In this document: positions 1 to 6,324 of the stretch, piece by piece | How positions within the stretch are numbered: the stretch's first letter is position 1 | How the letters are laid out: every line of letters starts with the position of its first letter | Origin: Oxalobacteraceae bacterium | GTDB lineage: Bacteria > Pseudomonadota > Gammaproteobacteria > Burkholderiales > Burkholderiaceae_D | DNA length: 10,157 nucleotides | Direction: 5' to 3' | NCBI GenBank assembly: GCA_003132085.1 | Contig: PKWO01000455.1 | Span: 1 to 10,157, forward strand | Program-made: the position numbers and the translations under genes | Notes under the pieces: model-generated | Told to the model about the DNA's origin: nothing | What the model saw: the letters and a program-made list of their open reading frames with translations, nothing else | The model's database searches: none

Positions 1-1744
1 TGAAGAAGTGCACGGTGAACAGAAATACAGCGCAGAGGAAGGCTTCCTCGCCGTGCACCAGCATAGTTACATTGAACACCCATCCTGGCATGAACCGCGC
101 GGTCACGTCCGGGAAAGCCATCATCAAGCCACTGAAACCGATGATGAACATACCCCAGAAGACTGCCCAGTAGTCGAACTTCTCCCAATACGTCCAGCGG
201 TCGAAGGTCGGCCGCGGTCCAAGGTTGAGGAACCACTTGAACATGCCCACGGCGTCGGCCAAATCCTTCCAGCGCGGCACCAGCGAATCGGGGCCGAAGA
301 AGCGGAAGGTCTTCCAGGTGCGGACAATGTTGATGCCTACGCCGATCAAATGCACGAGGAAGATGCCAAGCATGATATACGCGGCGGTACGGTGGACAAT
401 GCCGGTTATATGCGGGCCGCCGAATAGATGGACAACCACGCCCGCCCATGCCGTTTCGGAATAGAACACCGTCATGCCGGTCAGGATCAGCACCATCACG
501 CTGAGCGCGAAGAACAGGTGACCGATGCGCCAGACCAGACCGAAGCGGCGCACCGACTTGCCGACTTGTTCGTTAGGCAGGTCTTCCAGGCGCACGTGCG
601 GACGCGACCGATGCAGCTTGCGATCCATGTATTCACGATACCACCAGAGCAGCGTATGGAGCCAGAAGTAGGCAAAGACGAACAGCAGGAGCCCGACCAT
701 GAAGTGCGCCGCGAACCAGACCTGCGGATAGTGCACACGGTCTTCCGAATTGGCGTGCGGGCCGAAGCTCAAGAAATTTTCATTCGCCTCGGGCATGATC
801 TTGCCATCTTGCTCGGCCATCGGCTTGCCGTTGTGGCACTGGCGGCAGGTCTTGAGCCGGTTCTTGTCATTCACCTTCGAACGCCGGTCGTCCACTTTAG
901 TGATGGTGTGGCTGCCGTGACAGTCGAAGCACTTCGCCGTATACGCATAGCCGAGGCGATTGACCTGGCCGTGATAGGTGCCGAGATAAGTCTTGAGCTG
1001 TTCCTTGTGGCAATTGCCGCAACTTGCGGTGATGGACAGCCTGGTCGGATCGGCGGAAGTGTTGCCGATCGCATGCGTGGTATGGCAATCGACGCAGACC
1101 GCCGCCTTGAGGTTACCCTTCTCCTGCGATTCCTTGCCGTGAATCGATTTATTGTAGTCGTCGAGCTCATCCGAATGGCACTTCTCGCCGCACAATGCCG
1201 GGGTGCTCAGCCGCCATTGATCGTAGGCCAGCGTGTCCCTGGCCGGCACCAGGAAACTGTGGGTGTCATGGCAGTCGTTGCAAGTGGCATTGACGTGCGA
1301 CTTGTCGTCTTTGTTCGGGCGGGCATGGAAGGAGTTTCGATACGCCGCCATGTTTTTCGCCACCGTCTCGAGTCCGGGCGTCAGCGGTTTACCCGCGGCC
1401 TGCATTTTTTTCGCAATCTCTTCGTGGCACTTCGAGCACTCGGCCACCTTTTGACCCGCTTCCTTCTTGTGCAGAGCGGCTGAGTCTGTGATTTCCGTGT
1501 GGCAAGCGACGCACTGCATCTTCGCATGCACGCCCTTGTCGAATTTGTCCGGGTTGATCGCGTTCAGCGCGCGCTCGCCGTCGGCAGTCTGCACCTTCGG
1601 CTTCTCCTTATGGCCATCATGGCAGGACAGACAGCTGGCGTTGTCGAGCCCTGCGGGCTCGGCTATGGCGTGCGTCTGCAAGAGCAACATCGTGCCGGCA
1701 ACGAGTCCGGACACGATGGATGTAGCAAGCTTACGTATGTTCAT
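1..1744 (-). CDS. Multiheme c-type cytochrome fused to b-type membrane domain (CbcL-like quinone oxidoreductase), partial
   Basis: The gene is cut by the left edge of the window; 581 codons are visible. ATG at 1744 follows an AGGAA ribosome site nine bases upstream. Residues 1-28 form a signal peptide (cleavage near AIA/E). Eight CXXCH motifs (Cys38, 78, 103, 155, 217, 242, 272, 300) plus one CX3CH (Cys185-His190) give nine possible c-type hemes in about 310 periplasmic residues. From about residue 338 there are hydrophobic helices with conserved histidines (WRIGHLFF, GIVHRTAAY, MLVHGEEAF), like the diheme b-type subunits of formate dehydrogenase and hydrogenase. A nine-heme c domain followed by a b-type membrane domain is the known layout of Geobacter CbcL, an inner-membrane quinol oxidase for metal reduction, so I infer a similar quinone-linked role. 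It follows the porin gene but is separated from it by a terminator. The b-domain assignment is firm, the exact family less so. Confidence 0.9.
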   Translation of the reverse strand, partial: MNIRKLATSIVSGLVAGTMLLLQTHAIAEPAGLDNASCLSCHDGHKEKPKVQTADGERALNAINPDKFDKGVHAKMQCVACHTEITDSAALHKKEAGQKVAECSKCHEEIAKKMQAAGKPLTPGLETVAKNMAAYRNSFHARPNKDDKSHVNATCNDCHDTHSFLVPARDTLAYDQWRLSTPALCGEKCHSDELDDYNKSIHGKESQEKGNLKAAVCVDCHTTHAIGNTSADPTRLSITASCGNCHKEQLKTYLGTYHGQVNRLGYAYTAKCFDCHGSHTITKVDDRRSKVNDKNRLKTCRQCHNGKPMAEQDGKIMPEANENFLSFGPHANSEDRVHYPQVWFAAHFMVGLLLFVFAYFWLHTLLWWYREYMDRKLHRSRPHVRLEDLPNEQVGKSVRRFGLVWRIGHLFFALSVMVLILTGMTVFYSETAWAGVVVHLFGGPHITGIVHRTAAYIMLGIFLVHLIGVGINIVRTWKTFRFFGPDSLVPRWKDLADAVGMFKWFLNLGPRPTFDRWTYWEKFDYWAVFWGMFIIGFSGLMMAFPDVTARFMPGWVFNVTMLVHGEEAFLCAVFLFTVHFF

Positions 1745-1781
1745 GGTCCATTATTCCTGTAAGGCACCTGCGCGGAGTGTG

Positions 1782-1810
1782 AAAAAAAGGGGGCGAAAAT
1801 TCCGCCCCCC
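1782..1810 (-). terminator. Intrinsic terminator between porin and multiheme/b-type cytochrome genes
   Basis: Read on the minus strand, a perfect 7-bp stem GGGGGCG/CGCCCCC (1803-1809 with 1789-1795) encloses a 7-base loop and is followed directly by seven T residues (1788-1782). This is the textbook Rho-independent form. On the plus strand the stem is not followed by T residues, so it acts on leftward transcription only. It lies 56 bases after the porin stop codon and 37 bases before the next start codon. Confidence 0.88.
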
Positions 1811-1837
1811 AATGATTAAGCCGCAATTCGACGGGCA

Positions 1838-1861
1838 GCGGGGGGGAGACCGCTTCCCCGC
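1838..1861 (-). other. GC-rich hairpin just after the porin stop codon
   Basis: A 6-bp inverted repeat GCGGGG/CCCCGC (1838-1843 with 1856-1861) has a 12-base loop and sits four bases after the porin stop. No T-tract follows, so it is not a terminator itself. It may protect the 3' end of the upstream message or assist the terminator further on. Only the inverted repeat is seen; a function is inferred. Confidence 0.4.
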
Positions 1862-1865
1862 CGGA

Positions 1866-4190
1866 TCAGAACGCCTGCGTCAACGTCACACCAATCGCCT
1901 GGGTAACCTGGTGCGGAGATTGATTGACTCTCGTCCCATCCGAGAAAGTCCAGCCGGCCCACGTGTAGTCGCTGATATCCTGGACGTCGTAGATATAGTC
2001 AAAACGCAGCGTTGTTGTTTTGCTGTATGGATACACCGCGCTAAGCTGCAGACGATTGGTCGTGTAGCTCGTATCCGGCAGCGGACCCGAGTTAACCGGT
2101 ACCTGAGAGTAGACGCCGATGTCGGTATAGCCGATTTTGTATGACGTGAAGTCCTTTTCGTACAAATACTTCGCCCTAAGGATCCAGCTACCCATCGTGC
2201 CGTTCACACCCGCGCCCACCACTGCACCGCTCAAGTTGAGATCTGCCGTCCATGGTGTGCAAGAAAACGCAGCACTCGTGTCGGCACAGGTCTGCGGCAC
2301 CGAACCGCGAGCGGTTTGCTCCTCGGCTTGCGAAGTCTTGTTCTGGCTGTAAGTGAAGAAGGCATTCGCTTTCCAGTTCTTGTTGATCGCATAGGCCGCA
2401 TCCAGGCCGACCAGGCCGGTTTTTCCGTTCAGCAGACCCATCTGTGTCAACGCGTATCCTGGCACTTGCGTCTGCGCCGGCCCCACCAGAGTTGACGGGT
2501 ACTTGTCGTTCCCATACTCGTAATAGGCCTGAAGAGAGAGTGGCGCGATCGGGTTCCAGTCCACCATCAGTTTCACCGTATCGCGGGTGCGATCGCCCCA
2601 CTGAAGCGGCGACGTCACGTTGGTGGCGGTCGGGAAGGTGGCGCCTGAGGTTGGCAACAATCCCACCGGAGCCAGACTCCATGCGCCGCCGGTGCGCGAT
2701 GCATGCGCCAGCGTGACCGATCCATTGAGTGTTTCGCTCATGGACTTACGCAAGGCGACACTTAGCGTGTTTTCGTGAACCTGGTCGCGCCAGGTCGTCT
2801 CGTTGTCCGCGGGTAGCAGCGGTGGCGGCGTCTCCGTCTCATCGTACTTGAAGGAGCCTGTCAGGCGGTAACCCTCCGCCAGGCGATAGCCCAGTTCCAG
2901 TTTGCCATTATTGGTCTTTTCGGAATTCTGCACGTTATAAGCGCCGGTGGTGTACGCTAGTTGCGGTGTCTTATCGTTACGGTTTTCATAGCGCCAGGAC
3001 GCCAACAGGTCCAGGTCTTTGGCAAGACGCGATGTGACATTGACGGCGGCCGAGGTAGTATCAACTTCCCCCCCGAGATTGCCGTTGGTAATACCCGGTG
3101 CGTAGATCACGCCAGTCGGATTAAAAACGCCGACTCCACCGGGACCGGCGGAGATGCCAGGAATAAAGGGGCTATTCTGAACCGTCTGCCCTGTCGTCAG
3201 CTTGAAATTGGCGTGAGTGCGGTCGCTAAAGCTGTAGGCGCCATCCACGTACAATTGCTGGAAGTGGTTGTCGGGGGGCAGCGAAATCCAAGGCACCGAA
3301 CTCGCAGCCATGGTGCTGTAGACTGCGGAGGTTGGGTTTGTTATCGCGGATAAACTTCCATCGGCGCCAGGCGTGATATTGAGCGCGTGATTGGCATTGG
3401 TGAAGAAGCTGCCGTAATACCCGGCACTAAGTTGGAAGGTCTTGGTGAAGTAATCAACGCTTGCGGAAATCTGCGAGTGCTTATAGTCCTCCGGTTGCGG
3501 CGCAAAGTATTGTGTAGCGTAAGCCAGGCCCGTTATGGCCGAGTTCACCGGCGTTACCGCCCCATTTGTGTTTGCAGTAGTCAGTCCAGTCCGGGAACCG
3601 GCCTCGGAACCGGACATGATTTCCCCTGACTTGTTCTCGTTCTTGATCGAAAAATTGAACTTGAAGTTGTCGGAGAGGAATTTGCTGGCCGATAGCGTGG
3701 TCGCGGTGCGCTCAAGCGAGAGGCTGCTTTCAGGGCCAAGGCCCTGATACGACATGAAATCCTGGTTGAGGTTGAGCGAACCGCTACCGACGCCGCCGAC
3801 CTTGGTGTTGATCGTGTAGGGTGAATACTTCGTGATCTCATTGTAGTCGAGACCGACCCGCCAATCGCCCTGCTTTTCGTAGGAAATTCCAAATTCCTGA
3901 ATTCCCGGAATGCCGAGATCACGCGCCTGAATCTTCAGCCAGTCGCCGTTCGCGTCCCGGTTGACGACGTTGGCGTCCACACTGTAATCGGCGCCGGATT
4001 GATTGATGCCGGAGTAATAGCGATAGAGCGGATTGACCCGGTTCAGATCCTGGACGTGTATCGACACGTCGCTGGTATTCGGGTTGGTCAAATCTTGCAC
4101 CTCGTCGGCCAAGGCGGCTCCCGCCGGAAAGGCGAGTGCCACAGCGATGGCGATGGAGGAGCGGCGTAAAACAAAATGTGTATTTTTCAT
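1866..4190 (-). CDS. mtrB: MtrB/PioB-family decaheme-associated outer membrane beta-barrel porin
   Basis: The protein has 774 residues. The signal peptide is residues 1-28 (positive start, hydrophobic core, cleavage AALA/DEV). The rest is typical outer-membrane barrel sequence: alternating polar/hydrophobic strands rich in Y, N, T and G, ending in phenylalanine (TLTQAF). Features such as DLNRVNPLYRYYSG near the N-terminus and placement directly after a decaheme cytochrome gene match the MtrB/PioB/MtoB family. In Shewanella this family forms the sheath that holds MtrA across the outer membrane, and the same role is inferred here. The N-terminal CXXC of Shewanella MtrB is absent; the only cysteines are Cys635 and Cys644, probably in one loop. 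ATG at 4190 has a GGGAG site and lies 16 bases after the decaheme stop, so the two are co-transcribed. The exact subfamily (MtrB, MtoB, PioB or DmsF) is not resolved. Confidence 0.92.
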   Translation of the reverse strand: MKNTHFVLRRSSIAIAVALAFPAGAALADEVQDLTNPNTSDVSIHVQDLNRVNPLYRYYSGINQSGADYSVDANVVNRDANGDWLKIQARDLGIPGIQEFGISYEKQGDWRVGLDYNEITKYSPYTINTKVGGVGSGSLNLNQDFMSYQGLGPESSLSLERTATTLSASKFLSDNFKFNFSIKNENKSGEIMSGSEAGSRTGLTTANTNGAVTPVNSAITGLAYATQYFAPQPEDYKHSQISASVDYFTKTFQLSAGYYGSFFTNANHALNITPGADGSLSAITNPTSAVYSTMAASSVPWISLPPDNHFQQLYVDGAYSFSDRTHANFKLTTGQTVQNSPFIPGISAGPGGVGVFNPTGVIYAPGITNGNLGGEVDTTSAAVNVTSRLAKDLDLLASWRYENRNDKTPQLAYTTGAYNVQNSEKTNNGKLELGYRLAEGYRLTGSFKYDETETPPPLLPADNETTWRDQVHENTLSVALRKSMSETLNGSVTLAHASRTGGAWSLAPVGLLPTSGATFPTATNVTSPLQWGDRTRDTVKLMVDWNPIAPLSLQAYYEYGNDKYPSTLVGPAQTQVPGYALTQMGLLNGKTGLVGLDAAYAINKNWKANAFFTYSQNKTSQAEEQTARGSVPQTCADTSAAFSCTPWTADLNLSGAVVGAGVNGTMGSWILRAKYLYEKDFTSYKIGYTDIGVYSQVPVNSGPLPDTSYTTNRLQLSAVYPYSKTTTLRFDYIYDVQDISDYTWAGWTFSDGTRVNQSPHQVTQAIGVTLTQAF

Positions 4191-4206
4191 GTTTTTCTCC
4201 CTATTC

Positions 4207-5256
4207 CTAACGCCACAGAGCGCTTGAGTTGGCCGAGTTCCCCGGATTGTTGCTACCGTGAATTTCCGTGTGGCAATTCATGCACGAAAGCCCCTGGGTC
4301 TTGCCGACCGACGTATTGGTATTCCAGTTGTTGGTAGGCGTCGTGGACGTGGCGCCGGTGCCTATCAATTTGCCGGCTGCGTTATACCTGGTATTGACAC
4401 CATTGGAAATCGCGCCGGGGATATTCCCAAGATGGCTGCTCGGATCGTGGCAGTCGAGACAAAGGAACGGCGCCCTGGTCTTCAGCATGTAATCGGCGGT
4501 GGTGCCGTGCGGATTGTGGCAAAGACCGCAGTCTTGCGTGACAGGCTGGTGGCTCCATAGGAAGGGTCCGCGCTTCTCTGCATGACACATGAAGCAGGTA
4601 TCGTTGACGGTATCCTTGCGCAGCAGTTTTTTGCCCATCGTGCCGTGCGGATTGTGGCAGTCGGAGCAGGTCATCTTGCCTTCCGGAATCGGATGGTGCG
4701 AAGGTTTTTCCGACAACGCGCGCTGCTCTTTGTGGCAAGCGAAGCACACTTCAGCCTGCGCGCGCTTGTCGCGCACCTGATCGTGTTCGGTATGGATCTG
4801 ATGGCACGAAGTACAGGCGACATCTGCCATTTGGTGCGCGCTGCCGGCCCAATGCATGCGGTCGGAATCCTTCTGGTGGCAACTCAGGCAAGCCTCGTTG
4901 CGCGCATGTGCTTCGGTCTTGGTCATCTTGCCGAACACCACGTCCGGTTTCGGTGGCTTGGCGTTCCCCTTGTAATCCACATGCGCATTGCTGTCGCCAT
5001 GGCAACTGGTGCAGGTCGGCGTGCGTTTGTCGGCCAGCGTCCCATGCTTGGTCTTGCCAATCGTCAGCGCCTTGCCCCTGGCATCGGATTCGTCATGGCA
5101 TTGCGTGCATCTGGCGTCACCCTTCAAAACCAAATCATGCGGCGCCGCTTTCACGTCGTCGGAGTTGGGCGTATCGGCCGCTCGTGCGGAAGAAATACCC
5201 CCTCCCACCGAAACAACAATCGCGCATAAGGCCAGTAGCCATCGATAATTTTTCAT
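4207..5256 (-). CDS. mtrA: DmsE/MtrA-family decaheme c-type cytochrome
   Basis: The protein has 349 residues from the chosen ATG at 5256, which has a strong AAGGGA ribosome site and begins a proper signal peptide (residues 1 to about 26, SARA/AD). An upstream in-frame ATG at 5349 would put non-signal sequence first and overlap the preceding gene, so it was rejected. Ten CXXCH motifs are present, from Cys50 (CTQCH) to Cys325 (CMNCH), with distal histidines in motifs such as KTKHG, NPHG and EIHG. The size and ten hemes match MtrA, MtoA and DmsE; PioA has a longer N-terminus. Members of this family sit in the MtrB barrel and conduct electrons between periplasm and cell surface. The gene lies 74 bases after the monoheme cytochrome and 16 before the porin. 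Family membership is firm. Whether its natural partner is metal, DMSO or another substrate is not shown. Confidence 0.95.
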   Translation of the reverse strand: MKNYRWLLALCAIVVSVGGGISSARAADTPNSDDVKAAPHDLVLKGDARCTQCHDESDARGKALTIGKTKHGTLADKRTPTCTSCHGDSNAHVDYKGNAKPPKPDVVFGKMTKTEAHARNEACLSCHQKDSDRMHWAGSAHQMADVACTSCHQIHTEHDQVRDKRAQAEVCFACHKEQRALSEKPSHHPIPEGKMTCSDCHNPHGTMGKKLLRKDTVNDTCFMCHAEKRGPFLWSHQPVTQDCGLCHNPHGTTADYMLKTRAPFLCLDCHDPSSHLGNIPGAISNGVNTRYNAAGKLIGTGATSTTPTNNWNTNTSVGKTQGLSCMNCHTEIHGSNNPGNSANSSALWR

Positions 5257-5330
5257 GTTCTCTTTCCCTTCTTCCAGTTTCGCGTAATCTCTTGGAGCTT
5301 GCCAAAAGCGGCGCCCCCACTCAACTCTGT

Positions 5331-5684
5331 CTACTGCGCTAAAATCCAATGCACCAAATTCAATATCTGCGCCTTATCCTTGGTGTCGATGATCTTGTGT
5401 TCTTTTTCGGTGCCGTCATCGAGCTTGACCTTAGGCCCGGTGGTGATTTGCTTAATGATGTCTCTCTCGCCTTCGGCTTCCTTGCCTTTGTACTTGGCGG
5501 CGGTCTTCTTGTACGACGGCCCCTTCTTGGGCTTGTCGATCGAGTGGCACTTGAAACAGTCGTTATCTTGGGCCAGGTCTTTGGCGGCTTCCGCATCGAC
5601 GGCCGCCAACACGCTCGATGAAAACATCAGAGCAATGGCGCCGGCCGCTGCGAGGGCCAGTGCTGAACGAGGGATGAAAGTCAT
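5331..5684 (-). CDS. Periplasmic monoheme class I-like cytochrome c, MtoD-like position
   Basis: The protein has 117 residues. ATG at 5684 is preceded by GGAAGGA; a longer in-frame start at 5720 has no signal-like beginning and was rejected. The signal peptide spans about residues 1-27 (SSSVLA/AVDAEA). One heme site CFKCH occurs at Cys43-His47, in the N-terminal helix as in class I cytochromes, and the C-terminal helix ends WILAQ. The mature protein contains no methionine, so the usual His/Met heme ligation is impossible; His96 in EHKI is the best candidate sixth ligand. It is the first gene of the leftward cluster and probably carries electrons between the inner-membrane cytochrome and MtrA. 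The mto cluster of Sideroxydans also carries a small monoheme cytochrome (MtoD). A paralogue of equal length lies at 9177-9530. Confidence 0.92.
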   Translation of the reverse strand: MTFIPRSALALAAAGAIALMFSSSVLAAVDAEAAKDLAQDNDCFKCHSIDKPKKGPSYKKTAAKYKGKEAEGERDIIKQITTGPKVKLDDGTEKEHKIIDTKDKAQILNLVHWILAQ

Positions 5685-5726
5685 TTTTTTTCCTTCCGGT
5701 TTGTTGGGTCGAGCTGCCACATGGCA

Positions 5727-5755
5727 ACTGTAACCAAGTGTTAAAGCCCATACAA
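5727..5755 (-). promoter_or_regulatory. Candidate promoter of the leftward cytochrome-porin cluster
   Basis: On the minus strand, TTGTAT (5755-5750) and TACAGT (5732-5727) are separated by 17 bases and lie about 43 bases before the first start codon. The same arrangement recurs at 9079-9107 before the paralogous gene, with the same offset from the operator and an adjacent conserved block (5771-5748). Both hexamers are imperfect, as expected for a promoter that needs an activator. Predicted only. Confidence 0.5.
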
Positions 5756-5778
5756 TCGGCGGGGGATTAAAGTAACAG

Positions 5779-5792
5779 AGCGAAATTTCCTA
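5779..5792. promoter_or_regulatory. Operator copy, promoter-proximal, left module
   Basis: On the minus strand this reads TAGGAAATTTCGCT, matching 11 of 14 positions of the perfect palindrome found at 9042-9055, with the left half-site intact. It lies exactly 10 bases (counted from TTTC) before the conserved TTTAATCCC block, the same spacing as at the right module. It is probably a binding site for the response regulator encoded at 8381-9025. Confidence 0.65.
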
Positions 5793-5801
5793 AAATAACA
5801 G

Positions 5802-5815
5802 TAAGAAATTTCCTA
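5802..5815. promoter_or_regulatory. Operator copy, distal, left module
   Basis: TAAGAAATTTCCTA on the plus strand matches 13 of 14 positions of the palindrome at 9042-9055. Its centre is 23 bp from the proximal copy, about two helical turns, so two dimers could bind on one face of the DNA. Confidence 0.7.
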
Positions 5816-6154
5816 TCGTCTTGTGGGGTTTCATAGATGCCTCATAGATAACCCGGTCTCCCGGATGATGTTCGTCACACTGCGCGGGGCATTCGCCGGC
5901 ATCGGGGCTCTGAATTTTGAGAACAAAGGAATTGACCGCATTGCCGGCGGCGGATCGCAACCTGCGGTTTCGCATGCCGGCGTGTCGCGTTTTTTCGTCG
6001 CTATTCACCCTCTTTTTAAATTCCCTTCCAAGCCGCCCCGGTTAGGTACGCTTCGCCATGCATTGACGTCCGAGTCCGCGGCAGGCCGTCGAACTGTCCA
6101 AATTGTCGGATTTGTGCAACGCTGAACGCTGCAAATTGCGGGTTTTATGCAAAA
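5816..6154. other. Divergent intergenic stretch without a recognised gene
   Basis: About 340 bases lie between the left-module operators and the FNR box. Open frames exist here on both strands (5823-6125 plus, 5790-6008 minus). They start with GTG without a well-placed ribosome site, resemble nothing I know, and the minus one runs into the operators. A tandem AACGCTG pair sits at 6118-6131. I see no RNA gene or mobile-element end. Confidence 0.5.
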
Positions 6155-6168
6155 TTGATCCAAATCAA
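6155..6168. promoter_or_regulatory. FNR/ANR-type binding site upstream of the two-component genes
   Basis: TTGATCCAAATCAA is an exact match to the FNR consensus TTGAT-N4-ATCAA. It lies 156 bases before the kinase start. FNR-family regulators bind this site when oxygen is absent, so anaerobic control of the two-component pair is likely. If the promoter at 6214-6243 is right, the site is centred near -89, close to a position from which FNR can activate at a distance. Confidence 0.75.
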
Positions 6169-6213
6169 AAGGTAGATGAGGCTTTTCGATCAATGTGCAT
6201 CCTATTGAAGAAA

Positions 6214-6243
6214 TTGTTCAGAAAAAATAATTGCGCATATATC
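6214..6243 (+). promoter_or_regulatory. Candidate sigma-70 promoter of the two-component operon
   Basis: TTGTTC (6214-6219) and TATATC (6238-6243) are separated by 18 bases in an AT-rich stretch downstream of the FNR box. Transcription would start near 6250. Both hexamers are partial matches, so this is a moderate prediction. Confidence 0.4.
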
Positions 6244-6257
6244 TATGCCTGCTCGTA

Positions 6258-6281
6258 GCGCGGCGAGAAGACTCACCGCGC
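6258..6281 (+). other. Leader hairpin before the sensor kinase
   Basis: GCGCGG pairs with CCGCGC (6258-6263 with 6276-6281). After one mismatch, GAG pairs with CTC around an AAGA tetraloop. No T-tract follows, so it is not a terminator. If transcription starts near 6250, it would sit at the 5' end of the mRNA and could stabilise it. Function is inferred. Confidence 0.5.
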
Positions 6282-6324
6282 GTTGATTTACCCTGCCGGG
6301 ATCGGGAGGGTTGAGGGGTGTTTA

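Noticed and set aside
428..1483. Long plus-strand open frame of 351 codons
   Set aside because: It is antisense to the multiheme cytochrome, whose nine heme motifs and signal peptide are on the minus strand. High GC keeps the opposite frame open.
1467..2144. Plus-strand open frame of 225 codons
   Set aside because: It spans two minus-strand genes and the terminator between them and shows no recognisable domain.
4582..5229. Plus-strand open frame of 215 codons
   Set aside because: It is antisense to the decaheme cytochrome; its repeats are the reverse of CXXCH coding.
4207..5256. Assignment specifically as DMSO-respiration DmsE
   Set aside because: No DmsA/DmsB genes are in the window. The family name covers MtrA, MtoA and DmsE alike, so the substrate is left open.
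5713..5728. Imperfect inverted repeat GCTGCCACATGGCAAC as a second operator
   Set aside because: It overlaps the predicted -10 and has no counterpart before the right module, so it is likely chance.
5790..6008. Possible 72-residue minus-strand gene in the divergent spacer
   Set aside because: It ends inside the operator region and its GTG start has purines directly adjacent but no properly spaced ribosome site.
5823..6125. Possible 100-residue gene in the divergent spacer
   Set aside because: GTG start with no ribosome site, no known motif and uneven composition.
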